Of a DNA stretch of 64,000 nucleotides, positions 11,396-24,560 are shown in pieces. The position numbers were made by a program, and so were the translations under genes. Source of the stretch: Ascaphus truei (taxonomy: Eukaryota > Chordata > Amphibia > Anura > Ascaphidae); contig CM071571.1 of the NCBI GenBank assembly GCA_036426205.1, positions 117,279,921 through 117,343,920 on the forward strand, given 5' to 3'. Each line of letters starts with the position of its first letter. Positions within the stretch are counted from its first letter, which is position 1. The notes under the pieces are model-generated. The model was not told where the DNA came from and searched no databases. It worked only from the letters and a program-made list of their open reading frames with translations.

Positions 11396-11989
11396 AGGGG
11401 TTCTTAAACAGGGGTGATTGAGAATGTACTGGGATTTGTTAAAGATTGCATTTTTTGAATATTAAACATTTTCTAAACTCGAGACATCAAACATTTGTTT
11501 CCATTCTTTATTTGTAACACTTTATTACTTTAATTCGGTTAAAATAAAACGTGGCTGATACATAGTCTGAAAGCTTCTTTATCTCCCGCCTCATAAATGC
11601 GTGGTCGATAGGGTTCCACCCATTATTTTATGTCTCTGTTTGCTACACTTACTTACTAAAAAGAGCAGGCCCTATACTAAACGTTTGAGTCGAGCTACTG
11701 GCGCGGTTGAAATCCGTCGTTCATATGAAATCAAAATATTGAAGTGGTACCGGTAAGTCATATATAAATTATGGGTATGGGGTGATTGGGAACCTTGTCT
11801 GTCCCTTAGTGGTGATTAAGGTACCAAAGGTTAAGAACCCCATGCCTATAATGTGAGTTAGTGTTTTTGTAAGAACAATATTATATCAAATCAACATTGC
11901 TTGATGGGCATATCAACTTCTCTGGATTCATTTTTTTGCCAGGAAGGCCTAGATGTTGTTACTGGAAATTATTATATAGATGCACAATT
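11396..11989. other. Spacer, no gene seen
   Basis: AT-rich. Nothing recognised. Confidence 0.45.
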
Positions 11990-11993
11990 CATA

Positions 11994-12743
11994 TGTAGCA
12001 TGCCTGTTTTTGGCTACCAGTCTGCCCTCCCTGTCATGCAAGCACTGGTAAAAGTGCAGGACCAATCATTGGTTTTCCCCATTGAGGCAGCTCCCTTGAG
12101 TGACAGGAGAGGAGGTGGGACAAGGCCTGTGTTCGGTCCAATCCTGGCTTCAGACCTTGTACCTTCCTCCCACTGTACTGAAGGGGCTGCACCACTAAAT
12201 TTAGGCAGTTGTCTCTATCCTTGAGAGAGACAGGCAGCACACAGGGTTGCCTGGGCATTGGCATTCCCTGTTACTCTTCCCCTTGGGGGAGAGTGAGTGA
12301 TTACCATCCCCCTGGTCCTGCTAGAGGCTCAGGGAAGAGTAAGGTCTGCTTCAGATGCCCTTGGACCAAACTGGAGGTCCAGGGACCATCCAGAAGTTGG
12401 AGGCATGTATTGAACTGTACTGAGCAGATACCAAGTGTTATAATGTGCGTGCAGAGGAATACACCGGTTCCAGTTAACTATAACTCCTGCCTGGTGTACA
12501 GTCTTTCTGGGGGGAGAGGAGTACGTTTCTTCTGTAGGAGATTGCCTCCATACATCTGGAGCCTGCAGCAGATGGAGGCGATGTATCACCAGAGATAAAT
12601 GTAGGGTATGTACCCCAGAAGCCTGTCCAGAAGTCCCCACAACCATCGGCGGACCACTCAGCATTCTGTGAGCCGCCAGGTAGCATGCATTATACACCTG
12701 GTAACATGGGAATCTCCCATAGGGTGGGGGAAACACCGTTACA
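11994..12743 (-). mobile_element. Solo LTR with 4-bp target duplication
   Basis: Begins TGTAGCATG and ends CACCGTTACA, so it has TGTA/TACA termini. It is flanked on both sides by CATA (11990-11993 and 12744-12747). At 750 bp with no coding region attached, it fits a solo LTR left by recombination. Orientation is uncertain; the minus strand is preferred because that strand starts TGTAACGG. Short frames inside are not convincing genes. Confidence 0.5.
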
Positions 12744-12747
12744 CATA

Positions 12748-13680
12748 TATTCAAACATGCACGGTGCGTCTGTTCCTTCTTTAGGTAACATCACGCTATG
12801 TGCCTTGATTTACCTGAGTTTAGTGAATCCCGCACCTTTGGAGATTTCCTTTTGATAAATATGGGGCAATTTTTTTGCACTGATTCTTCCCACGTTCTGC
12901 ATCCGGGAGACATTAGAATCAAATAAAAACACATATAGATCTTTCCTTTGAAATACTCCTTTAATGCATGTGTAATCTTCTGTATACAGTATGTGCTGAC
13001 AGACTGACCTCCAGCCCTTTAGATCATTGTAGGCTTGCTGTGTCCTCAATTCTAAGGATGCATGTTTCCATTGCTTATATCAGATAATACCATATCAGAT
13101 GCAGGAAGGAAAATGGGCAAGCTGTCAACTTCTGCTTGGCAAAGAATAGTAGAGTGGGGAAGAAGTTACAACACACAATTACTTTAAAGATGAATAAAAA
13201 CCCATGCATACTTAGAAGGAAACTATAATCCTCATATTGGGGTAATTGATTGTGTTGAGTGATCACAGTAAATTTTATAAAATAGCCCTGTAAACTACAT
13301 CTCTTTTCTGCAATTCTTCTCCTTGTTAATTACAGTTGTAAAAATATATTATTTCTGCATACACTGATAAACATAAATAACTCACAGTTTGGTTTCTGGC
13401 ATAGCTAACATATTTTTACTGACTAATGCCTATTAAAGTAGTGTACTTCTTTCTGTGGCATTGGCAGAAAGGGCAACCACCTGTTCTTTTGAAAGATTAA
13501 TGAGCAAGATGTTAGATTCTCCCACTGTCTAGTATTGTCTGCATTTCCAAGTCCTCTTCAGCTTGGTTTTCTCCTAAAAGTTTTTAGTGTGACAGTACGG
13601 TCTGTATAGATGCACAGATAACAGAAAACCGACATCAGGTTTCTAAATGTCAAGCCACCAAGTATTCCTTTACTATATAT
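12748..13680. other. Spacer, no gene seen
   Basis: AT-rich. No motif recognised. Confidence 0.45.
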
Positions 13681-13860
13681 TTTCTTTAACTGTGCATGCA
13701 ATGTCTTGTATACAATGTATACCCTGTTAATTTATGTAACTGTATTTGTAACCATGTATTATTTGTCTTAGCTCTATGCCCAGGACATACTTGAAACCGA
13801 GAGGTAACTCTCAATGTATTACTTCCTGGTAAAACATTTTATAAATAAATAAAAATAATA
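13681..13860 (+). mobile_element. 5'-truncated LINE, 3' UTR only
   Basis: Matches the 3' UTR of the LINE at 27.3-28.5 kb (shared words GTGCATGCAATGTCTTGT, TATGCCCAGGACATACTT, AGGTAACTCTCAATGTATTAC). It ends in ATAAATAAATAAAAATAA. Because it lacks the 287-bp segment found in the other copy, it defines the uninterrupted 3' UTR. Confidence 0.75.
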
Positions 13861-15827
13861 GATAATCCTTGATAAAATAAATAATTCACACGTAGAATTA
13901 TTGCACCTTGCAACATATTTTGTTTTATGCTTCTTTAGTGCATTATTTGTAATGTGTCATGCCTAAAATGCAAAGTTTTTTTTAAAACTTTTTTTCGATG
14001 AGATCCTCTGTTAAAATTGGCTTATCATTTAATCACCTGAAAATCATGGGTTTTGTTGGACAACATAATGAATCCAACATAAATACGTAGAAAGTAAAAG
14101 AAAGAAATTACAACCTGTAAAAATCGTTGTCTTGCTCATGTATTATGATGATTTGTTTTTATCACTTCCGACAATACAACTGTTTCTTATAGTCGGGATT
14201 CCATATAATATTCACACCATATCTGTCTCTTTCACATGAGAATAGATTTTGTGAGTGTTTCTGTTAGTAAGCAGTATTGTGTATAGAAACAGACATTGGT
14301 GACAATAGATATAGTTTACTGTTGGCAAAGTTGGTTCAGACAAATAATCTGACAAATTTAAATACATTTTCATTCGTTCTTAGTTTCCACTTCCAGTAAT
14401 TGTTTCAGGGAATAAAAAAAAAAAAAAAGTGAGAGTGATTTCAGGTATATTTTGGAGAAATTGCCGTTATACAGTCATTGATGATTAGACATAAATGTAT
14501 CAATTTCTAAATGTTTTGCCTTGCTGAACGCTTACATACTGTACTCGGTGGGATCAGTGGGAGGCATTAGAAGGAACGTTACTTGAAGCAATTATGCTAA
14601 TGGTATGTACCAATTTTAGCATATCTTTGTCATTTTCTGCTTCATTGAACCTTGTGGTCTGACATGATGCTTAGAATCAAATTGTTCTTTTTTTTTTGTT
14701 GCATTTGACACATATGCATTAGGGTGCATTACAGACCTCCAGTATAGTGATAATACAATCTACTTAATACATAAAACCATATTTATAGCAGTGCTATGAC
14801 ATAAGATACCCTCCAGAGCCAGAAGACACCTTAATGGGTCGTAAAGTGTCTTCTGGCATTGGATTACCTAGTCCTAGATGATGTCTTCCTGCACTGGGTG
14901 GTGTTTTATAGAATAGCACCACTTACTAAACATGTCCCTCTTTCCTTTTCATGTAGTCACTGCTCATCCTTCATAACAATTGATGGTTACAAAAATACCA
15001 CCACCCAAGGCTGTTGTGTTTTGCTCTTGGATTAGTCACAGCACTGCATTATATGTAATTTAATCCAAAAAAATTACTAAACCTTTGAAGTCTTACTTCT
15101 TTAGAGAAAGTTTTGCTCATAGCAAGCACTCTTATTCATAGCTGTGTTTTATATGCCTCAAAGTCTCATGCAGATCCGTTTATATTGTCCAGTAAGATTA
15201 AAATGTCTATTCTTTATTCAGAACTCCTGATCATAGAATATAAGTTGCCAGCAGATAAAAGCCACTTGGCCAAATGCATCTGCCCGTTTTCTCAAACATA
15301 CAGTACGGTTATTCCATAACTATCTTCATCGCTGCTTTTCTTCCTCACTCATTGCCATCTTTCCTTCTTTCTGCTTCCAGAATGTATGTAGAGAAGCTCG
15401 GAAAGATGCAATTCCGCACTCTATCTTGAAAAAAGTTTATTTAGTCTGTATAATAAGCGACCAGAGAGAAATGAGAAGGGCTGACAAATAATATGCTTAC
15501 ATTTTTAAATGAAATCTCTGTGCCATTATAATTTAGTGCATCAAGCAGCAAAAGAGAATGCATGTCCTCGATAAGGAGATGAGTGACTTTAGGGGAGAAG
15601 TTTAAGAAATTAAACAGCACCCATGTTTCATGTCATCATATTTGCATACTATATAAACATCAATAAATTACAAAGATTAAACACCTTACCAATCACCATC
15701 ATTGGTCTTCATTAATGTTAAAAGCGACTGCATATTTAAAGATGACCCATACTACTATTGGTCCCTTTGCTATTCCACAGATAACCCAATACTGTATATC
15801 TCTGATGGAATCCTGTTTGCTACTTAA
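13861..15827. other. AT-rich spacer, no gene seen
   Basis: About 2 kb of AT-rich DNA with a poly-A run at 14417-14430. Short frames (for example 15113-15319) show no recognisable domain. Confidence 0.5.
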
Positions 15828-16590
15828 CTAATAATCACTGAAGGAAGGGTATTTATTACCTGGCTACTAATGCCCAGGGTAGAGGTCCCAGCCCTATCAA
15901 GTCTCACGTAATTTGCGTGTCCTATGCATAGGGCTGTGTTTCATTCTCACGCAGCATGAGATAAATCTCAGAGTGCTTGAGACCATGAGACACAGTCCTA
16001 AACCTGACCCCAACCTCACAGAACCCATCCTTGCAGATACCATAGCCCTGAGGAAAGATCTCACGAAGATCTCATGCATGTGTGAATCCCATTCACACGT
16101 TCTGGAGTTGGGGACCTTGACAGCTCTATAAATATATATTTAATGTATTCCTCCCTCCCTCCCTCCTGCTTAGCAGCGCAGATCTTCACACACATGGTGA
16201 GGGGAGTAGGGAGAAGTTTGGGCATGGAGAAACTGTGGATCCGGGGCTGGGGAGAGAATGGTCGACCTCCTGAAAGTAACAACACTTGGGGAGGGCCTGA
16301 GATGAAGGACCAGGGAAGAATGAGGAAAGAGGAACAGTGATTGAAACAGGGGATTGGAGCCCATCAGGGCACAGTCAAGGGTGACAGTGTAACGATAGGA
16401 CAGCTGCATGGTACTTGACAGGGGTCAGATCAGGGTGAGTGCAGGGAAGGGAATTAGAAGGATAATGTTGTTGCAGCTGAATTGCTGTCATTTTAAATTT
16501 GCAGAGAGACCAAAAATGCCAGGCATTACTATTGCTGCCAAATTTTGACCAATTAGGATGCCTCATTTCAATAATTCCCTTTTTAGCTTC
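15828..16590. mobile_element. Dispersed repeat related to the 10.5-11.4 kb element
   Basis: The left end (TAATAATCACTGAAGG, then CTACTAATGCCCAGGG) resembles the hairpin at 10473. The right end (GGCATTACTATTGC, TTTTGACCAATTAGG) resembles 11306-11350. The interior differs from that copy. No transposase is seen. Confidence 0.4.
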
Positions 16591-16687
16591 TAATCTTTGA
16601 TATCTTCTATATGAAAAATCAACTGCCCTACACCTTGTTGAAAATTAATAAACACACTATTCCAGCAAGCTCTAACACCAGAACTCA

Positions 16688-16728
<41 letters not shown>
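16688..16728. repeat. (CA)n microsatellite
   Basis: About 20 CA units. Confidence 0.95.
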
Positions 16729-16729
<1 letters not shown>

Positions 16730-16744
16730 ATATTGCCAATAAAG

Positions 16745-16905
16745 AATATCACTTGTGAGCACATGCACATGTCTTAGACAGGTCTGCACCCCTGTCTTTC
16801 AACCAGTATCACCTAGCATATAGTGTTCCCATTGCAGCAAGGGATTCTGGGAAATTACATGCAAATGAGCACACAATGTGTCACCTTTTGCCTTGAATAT
16901 CCATA
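16745..16905 (+). mobile_element. Octamer/ZNF143-type miniature element
   Basis: Carries GGGATTCTGGGAA at 16841-16853 and the octamer ATGCAAAT at 16859-16866. The surrounding sequence is shared with the copies at 24.43, 49.52 and 49.92 kb. No coding capacity. Its origin (SINE or MITE) cannot be decided from this window. Confidence 0.6.
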
Positions 16906-17126
16906 CACATGGAGCCCATTTAAGCAAATTCATCACCGTTCTCCTTTTGACACAAATATATGAATATATATATGATATTGTGGGTTCTGGTGTTAGAGCA
17001 TGGATATCTTTCAAATCTGACCTGCTGGTAGCCTTTGAGGACGGGAGTTGGCCACTCCTGCTTTAGCTCATCACTTTGTGATGTGACTAAAACGTTAGTT
17101 ATCCAAGTATCACCTCAGCACTTGTA

Positions 17127-17280
17127 TGCATAATTTTATTTATATAGTGTCAACAATGTACACAGCGTTTTACAAAATTACAATTTAAGGTAATATGGGG
17201 ATAAATGCAACAGGTAAATTACAACTGTAGTCTCTAGCCTTAAGCAGTACAAGCAAGCACTGTCATTTTACAAAAAAGGA
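17127..17280 (-). mobile_element. L2-type LINE 3' end, antisense (part 1)
   Basis: Contains TTTATTTATATAGTG...CAATGTACACAGCGTTTTACA, the complement of the typical 3' tail of the L2-like LINEs seen at 61.5 and 63.3 kb. Interrupted at 17285 by a Harbinger-like element. Confidence 0.6.
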
Positions 17281-17284
17281 CTGA

Positions 17285-17524
17285 GGTCTCGGATATAGTT
17301 GGCGTTGCGCGTGTGATCCGTGGCCTTTGGAATTTGTATGACGTGCATACATGAGGTTTGGTGGCAGCGTGGCCATGATGTCACGTGAGCGGTACGCCCT
17401 CATTGGCTGAACCACTCATGTGAAAAGGCCATCGCGCGATAAAATCCATTTTTGTTGTCGGCTGAAAACGCGGTTGCACTGTTGCGCTTCCTCACACGCA
17501 CAGTCATGCTCTCTATAGCTTGCC
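17285..17524. mobile_element. PIF/Harbinger-like MITE, 240 bp
   Basis: Left end GGTCTCGGATATAG and right end CTATAGCTTGCC are imperfect inverted repeats. The left end matches the complemented right end of the 8041-9112 element. GC-rich interior. No clean TWA duplication remains. Confidence 0.45.
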
Positions 17525-17799
17525 TCATAGTTGGTCGGTTTGTTTCACCAGCAGTATGGACTCAGCCTGAGGTGGTCAAGCTGTCACATGGCAGCCATCT
17601 TGGAAAGTAAAGTAGAGCAGAGTACTAACCTGCGGTTTTTGCAGTTAGACACAACTCTATCCAGCTCCTGAGACAAAGCAATACATACTCTATTATGCTA
17701 GATAAATAAGTTTGATTTATACTCACCTGTGTCTAGTAAGGGTGTTTCGGAGAAAGCAGTGAAGTATTTTCAGTATAACTGAAAACATAAGAACAACGT

Positions 17800-18215
17800 A
17801 AGGCAACATGAGAACTTTCCCCAAAGAGCTTACAATCTAAGTGGTATGTTGTGAGGCTTACAGACACAGTTAAAGTGCATTATTAAAACGGCAGTCTGGG
17901 GAGGTCAAGTGCATCTGGAGATTGTAGTAGAGGCATAGAAAATGTAATGGGATACTTATTTTAGGAGGTGAATTTTCATTTGGGATTTGAATGTGCAGAG
18001 GGAAGGTGCTTGGTGAATAATGAGTGGATGTGTTCCATAGGCAGTTAGATATTAGTGATAAAGGTTTAAAGAGAAAGAGGGCTGTAGAGGTAAAAGGTGC
18101 AGGTGAGACAACCTTGGGTTTAGTGTGAGAGACGAGTAGGGGTGTAAAGTGATCAGAACGAAGATGCAGAGGAATGTACAGCCTTAAAAGAAAGGAGGAG
18201 AATGTTTTAGCTTAT
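17800..18215 (-). mobile_element. L2-type LINE C-terminal region, antisense (part 2)
   Basis: GAGCTTACAATCTAAGTGGTA near 17827 is the signature found in both L2 copies at 61.7 and 63.5 kb. The minus strand further inside gives a peptide resembling the LINE C-terminus (APSLCTFKSQMKIHLLK). Together with 17127-17280 this is one antisense copy split by an insertion. Confidence 0.5.
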
Positions 18216-20849
18216 AAGGAAATTATTATTACAGTACTATAAACTCACAATATACTACTGTTTGGCCTCATGCATTTTCAAGATGACTCAAATTGTAATC
18301 CGGCTAAATGACACATAGGTGTGTAAATTGTCTGATAGGAAGAATGTACACATCTTCAAGAAAGTCTGCCATAAATTCTGAATTCTTAGACTATGAGATG
18401 CCTACATTAATTGATGACATCCATAAAAGCTGGCATTGCGTGCATTCATTTAAATGGGCATTTCTATGAATATACCATGAATATTAATTTTATCAGGAAC
18501 AAGAATAAAATGACGGTGATGCTGAAACCCAATAATGGTGAGGTCTGTAACAAAGTGAATTGTGAATACCAGGTGCTGTATCTCCCCGGTTGGCACCTCC
18601 AGTGATGACGTTTAACTTGAAAGTGACTTTGATGATGGTTTCTCCTGATAGTGAAAGTCTGTCTTTATTGTTGTCTGTGAGGAAAGATTTTTTTTATAGG
18701 TCTGCAATGAGTGGTTCACCATCGCAGTGCATATAAATGAAACTGTTTGATGATTATTCTGTAATACCTATAAAATAAATATTTACTGGCTATGGAAAAT
18801 ACACTGAGAATATTATGGCAAACGGAAGAAGTAGTTATTACAATAGCTATTTCTTGCCTCATTGCAAATACTTTGAACAGAGTGAACAAAGTTTGCATAT
18901 GGCAATTTTAGGCATGGATATGGGGACCATCATTATTATTTTTTTTAGTTTAGCGCATTGCCTGTATATTTCAAATATCTAGTCTGCATTTTAAACTAGG
19001 CATTAGGATAAATCAGTGAGTTAATAAATAAAATGACAACACGTGTCTGGCACAGAGGGTCATTATTGATTCCAGATATGTGCTCTTTTTTTCCAGTTGT
19101 TGGACTAGTTTGTAACTGTCTTTATATATTGTACCAATTAATTATTACTCTTTGCTAATAAAAATGCTATGGACGCACATTGTGTTTGGTAAAAATCTAG
19201 AACATTTTTATTCTCATTTATAGAACATGTATAATTAATACAGTACTGATCATTTAGAATGATTTTGCTATCCAGATTGTATTTTTTTTTATTTTAGATA
19301 AAGAGCTACTTTAGGAAAAAGCATTGTCTTATTTTATGTAACAATAAAAATATTCTAAAAATGTACTCTTTAAATTATAGTTAACTTCATAAAAAATAGC
19401 AAACTTCTATTTTATTATTTTTCCTAATCACCTACACTGTTAGCATCCCATATCTGTCTAAATAATCTGCATTATACAGGGTATTCCGTTAACGTAGGCC
19501 GTAGCTCATGATAGTAGTTTAAACTAATAAAGCATATGGATATCTTAATCAATTAAATTATTACCCATGGCATAACATTTCTGGCAAATATACTGTTTTT
19601 ATTTGCACGCTGGATGCATGCGTTGCTCTCGGAGTACGAACCAACCCAAAATAGGTAAATTCTCGATACATTATATAACATGACCTAAAGGAAAAAGATA
19701 TCTCTGGGGTGGTACGACACAAGAAGAGGTAAAAATCACCTTGTTATATAAAAAAAGTATTGTTAAGATGTAAAAATACTATATATATATATTTCAGAAT
19801 TGAGTGAACTGTTGCTTTAAAAAGTACATATCTCGTAAATAACACACTGTAAAACAATTATTCAATTTACCATGTAATAATCTGGCCCAATATGAGTTAC
19901 AAACATACAACCACAAGTCACCCACCGCTCAGCCTAAATCTCAATCTGACGAGTATAAAGGGTTGGTACATATGGGGGTGGGAGGTTGAGTCAAACTTTG
20001 ACACCTAGGGCGGGATCCACAAAAAGCCCCAACCTACATATGCAGTCAGATCTATTGTAAGGCCTGATCACTGTCAGATCAGGGGGGGATTTTCCATCAG
20101 GATTAACACAGCAGGGGTCCCTGCTTCTGAATGGGACTCCAGCTGTGCTAATCCTACCAGGCTGCACTAGTCTGTAAGAGCAGGGTTTGGACCAGTCAGT
20201 CCATCTCTACTTATTCCTCCACTTTCCTCTTTGCCCCTCTACTAATATTCTTGTTACATTTCTGCTATCTTCTCTTTTCTTTTGCCATTTTTCCACAGAT
20301 CTAATTGTTCTTCAGCCAGTATCTCCCGTTCTGCTTCTGTTTTGAAATTATTTATATTATTATTGTCAACATAAAACAATAAAGACGAGCCTACAGGAAT
20401 ACAAGGACAATAAAAAAAAGTGAAGATCACATACTGGCCATTTGTATATCAGCCAAATGCAAAATCTCCTTATTTAATTTCTCATTTTATAGACTTTATG
20501 TGGTATTTCTTAACACATTGAATCAGGTCAAGAGTTGATGTTGCTTCCTACTGCTTCCTTAACATGTTTTGTATAAGACACTGTTTCCTGATCACAGTAG
20601 CAGGACATAACAACATTGTGTAAGTCAACTAAACAAAGACGGATGTAAGCAATAACTTGGACGTACTGTAACTCTATGAACACTAACATGGCTTCACATA
20701 TATCGTTTTAGTATTTTGCTCACATACTAAACATGTGGAAGGCAGGCTTTTGTCCACAATCATGTTGCTTTATTAAGCGAAATCCTAAAAAGAAGGTGAC
20801 ACCTAAATGTGTTTAAGAAATGGAAACTAGAAATGAAAATAAACACACG
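18216..20849. other. AT-rich spacer, no gene seen
   Basis: About 2.6 kb. A short repeated piece at 20093-20155 (GGATTAACACAGCAGGGGTC) recurs at 45798. Nothing else was recognised. Confidence 0.5.
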
Positions 20850-20852
20850 TTA

Positions 20853-21248
20853 GGCCGAGTCCATAGATAGGGAAGCCGCTCTCCTCCGCGCTGATGCTGA
20901 GGCTCGCCTGCTCGGTCAGGAGCGATTCCATGGACTGGCAGGCAAGCCAGCATGTGCGATCGGGAGGCGGGGGAAGGCGGGGCAGTGACGTCGTTGGGCC
21001 AATAGCCCGCGAAGCGTCAACGTCACGGCGTCAACATCACGATGTCAACGTCATGACGCTGATTAGGTGTTTTCAGCTGACAGCGCACTGAGAAACAGTT
21101 TCGGCTGTCGGCTGAAAATCCATGCGCCTCAGCACGCCTGCAGACGCTCGTGGGAGCTCCCTCACAAGACATCCTCATTGAGGATGATGGGGCTCATCGC
21201 GGAGCGTCCGCACGGCTCAGCATGGCTTCCCCCTCTATGGACCCAGCA
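20853..21248. mobile_element. PIF/Harbinger-like MITE, 396 bp, TTA target duplication
   Basis: Flanked by TTA at 20850-20852 and 21249-21251. Terminal inverted repeats are GGCCGAGTCCATAG on the left and CTATGGACCCAGCA on the right, extended inward by GGGAAGCC / GGCTTCCCC. The GC-rich interior includes a short array of CGTCAACGTCA-like words at 21015-21060. Non-coding. Confidence 0.6.
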
Positions 21249-21251
21249 TTA

Positions 21252-22260
21252 GAGTATGCGGGACAGAATAAAGCAGATGGTACAAAAGTCAGACTGCATC
21301 AGTCTCCAGCACAAAGCTTCATTACACACTGCTGGGGCTTTATTGCATTGAACTATAGTATACAATATTTTATAAAATCATATTGTACACAATTTAGTTT
21401 ATGAACCAGAGTATGTACTTTAATACAGACCCTTATCTGTCATAATGTAACTATGTCCTGTCATTATTTTACAGTTTCTCAGCCTTTTTTTTAGTACAGT
21501 CAATGTTAACAGTTAGTCAATTGCATTCTATACTTGAAAAAACTACAGACAAATGGCAAATAATTTGATTGATGAATAATATATGTGAGGTCAGTTAACA
21601 TACAAGGATTGCAGAATGTGTCTAGGGGGATCACTGTATAACTTTCAACTGTTAACAGTGGAAAAAGTTCCCCCTTCAACCTACCTTCTCCATGGATATT
21701 ACAGACCACAAATGTCATGTCAGTGTTAATAATAGAAAATAAGAGAACTGCATCATTTGTGCAATGTGCAGCTTTACTTCTGCTTGTTTCTCCTTTCCAA
21801 CCAGAGTTAACCCCTTCAGCACGGCGGAGACTTAACCCTTTATGTGCCGGAGGAGCATCAACAGAGTACCACAGACAGTCACTTTGTGATCACGTGATCG
21901 TGGCATCACTGATGACGGAATGGAAGAGGAGGCATTCTCATCTTCCGCTCCTCTTTGTCACCTCGTGTTCTGTGCTAATCGCGATCTCCATTTGAACAAT
22001 TAGCAAATAGAATATGTTGTAACCCCTGGAGGGCCAACCCTATGATGTAGTAGCTACCCAACCTACCACGCCTAAACACAGAACCCCAAGACACAATTGT
22101 GAGAGAAAATGGCCACCACATTTTATGCCCAATCTTAAACATAAATTAGGATGAATTTGCTAGCACTATGTACATGAGGTGTTCAAGGCTAACTTGTACT
22201 CCAGCCACAGCCCAGTGAGCCAATTCAAATTCCATACCACACAGTCCATGAGAGGATACC
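21252..22260. other. Spacer, no gene seen
   Basis: AT-rich. Short frames only. Confidence 0.45.
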
Positions 22261-23690
22261 ACCATGCCCTATTGCTTACCATTGATTCTTAGCACTGCAC
22301 CGCCTCTTTCTCCATGAGAGCACACCATCACACCCTGTAATGTAGCAGTAAACACACTTCTCCCAATCAATCCACCAAGTAGAAGCAACGTAGAGTCTAT
22401 TCTCTTCCCACTGCACTGATTTCCAGTGTATTTCTCTGGCAAAGAACTTCCACCACCAGTGAGCCCATATAATACTTTTGATTGGGCCCACCCCCCACTA
22501 CATAAAAAAATGACCTTCAATAACCCATAACTAAAGACAATCAAACCCCAGTCATTTGTTTTACTGCACTTCATTGTTCTTGTAACTTCACAAGAACTTG
22601 TTTGGTACTGTGTTCTCCAGCCTAAATGATCACATACAACATATTCCATGGTATTGCTGAATTGTTTCAATAAGCATTAGCCCTACATCAAGCTTCACCA
22701 AAAAGACAGGTATCTTTAATTCAATAGCAAAAGGTTTACAACTCTAGCCAACCGATTGGATGATAACATTGTCTCACTAACCAAACCATTTGCAAACGTA
22801 CAACATAACAATTGGGTCTGACTAAACATAACCAACTCCTTAACTTTCTGATCTAGACTAATTTTTATGTACCTACTGTAAATACTGCATCTAACATAGC
22901 AGAATTATTTATGTGGGACTTTTCACTAACTTTCAAGGCAGTTCTTAGAAACAGTTGATACCAAATGGCTGATATACTAAATATTATGAAGTATAGAAAT
23001 GTATTGTCAAACCATAACACTAACCTTACAAATTGATTCTGCTATTCCCCCTTAACTGCAACTGTTTTAACCGTAATATAACAGGAATAATAAACCCGGA
23101 CACACCAGCTGGTTAATTATCAACTCCAACCATTGTTTGTCAACCGCCTGGGGGAACACACGCCGCTCCTGGCCCAGACTCAAGAACTCCTTCCTGGGCC
23201 TTCGTGACCAATCTAACTGGGAAACCTACAGAATTGTCCCTAAAATATATTGATACTGTATCTATAGACTTAAATGGAACAGAAAGTCCCTATATTTCAC
23301 CCTCGCTATGTTGCATGTTCCAGTGCACTGAAAATGATAACACTTACCCGGTGCCTCATAATGTTTTACAAAGTAAGGTCAATTTAATACCAGGATGTTT
23401 CACTGTACCTAGTTCTAGGTCCATTAAAATAGCTATTGCTCAACAAAGGGTCTTGAAGGACCACAGAAATCTCTGTCCAAACTTGTGTGGATAGAGAAGA
23501 TTGGTAATGAGCTATCACTCCTGTTATTAAACCTTGTATTAAAGACATTCAAATAATAGCAAAGAATGAAAATTATACTATTAAATATAAATGCACAAAT
23601 AATGGACAAACAAGTAGTGATACCGGAAGTCTCACAATTACTGTCGCGTTGGTTGATCTAGTCTGTTTCTCAGTAATTTTTTTTAAATAG
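22261..23690 (+). other. Degenerate coding-like segment, unidentified
   Basis: Several partial frames on the + strand look protein-like rather than random. The clearest is 23204-23494 (96 codons, several Cys and one N-x-T/S site). Further protein-like residues run on to a hydrophobic stretch near 23630-23690 that could be a transmembrane segment. Stops and frame changes are frequent. I do not recognise the family; a decayed retroelement or membrane-protein remnant is possible, but the sequence does not decide it. Confidence 0.2.
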
Positions 23691-23709
23691 TCACTGTTAA
23701 CAGCGTGCC

Positions 23710-24170
23710 TTCTCTATTTAAGTAGTTGTACAGGAAAACCTGTGTAGAAAGCTGGAGTCCCGCACTAAGCAGGTTAATTCAGAGCAGACTCTGATAATTA
23801 AACTGCTCAGCTGGCTGTTTTAAAAACCCTGCAGCAATGCCCATTATTTTACAGGGTGGGAATCAGGGGTCACCTTGAGCAACAAAACACTATTTAAGCT
23901 CTGGGGTCCCAGCTGGTTCTTGAGATACTTACAGTATTGGTGAAGTTACTGGGTTTAAATCTCCCCCGGGGGAAACAAAACGACTGCCAAATCTTGGAAC
24001 CTGACATCATCATGACCTATTGAAGGTACACGTAAATCCCCTTTAAAAACAAGGATTTATTACTCGTAACTTCACCATTATGTATCTAGAAAACCAGAGG
24101 GTCCCCACAGCTGAAAATAATCCAGTTTGGATAATGCATGCAGGACCCCCTATATAAAAAAAAGCATTGG
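23710..24170. mobile_element. Foldback-type repeat
   Basis: 23903-23949 and 24066-24106 are inverted relatives: GGGGTCCCAGCTGGTT...GTGAAGTTAC pairs with GTAACTTCACC...CCAGAGGGTCCCC. Words such as GGACCCCCTGC recur in the inverted repeat at 38.0-38.3 kb, suggesting a family. Non-coding. Confidence 0.45.
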
Positions 24171-24429
24171 TTAGTTAAGGTGGATTGCTCCTTTAGGGTG
24201 GAAGTACTTCTCAATAGGCAACTGCCATCTAGCAAGTAGAAATGCCTTTTTATTTGGCATACGGTATGAATTCAAGTTTTGCATGTGCTATACAACGGAG
24301 TTTATACAGTATATACTGATTTGATTGTGGAATCTTTTTTTGACAACCTGCTACTTAAGCAATGTTTTCGGTTAAACGTTCTGCTATGGGTAACGTAGCA
24401 TTTTATACATGTTACTCATGGAATAAAAA

Positions 24430-24560
24430 CATCTGACAGGTCTGCAACCCTGCTTTTCACCATTATCTCCTAGCATACAATGTATGCTTCCAGTGTAGGG
24501 ATTCTGGGAAATGACATGCAAATGAGCATACAGTGTAACCTTTTGCTCAAATCCATTTTA
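24430..24560 (+). mobile_element. Octamer/ZNF143-type miniature element
   Basis: Carries GGGATTCTGGGAA at 24498-24510 and the octamer ATGCAAAT at 24516-24523, with the same 5' arm (ACAGGTCTGCAACCCTG) as other copies. Confidence 0.6.
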
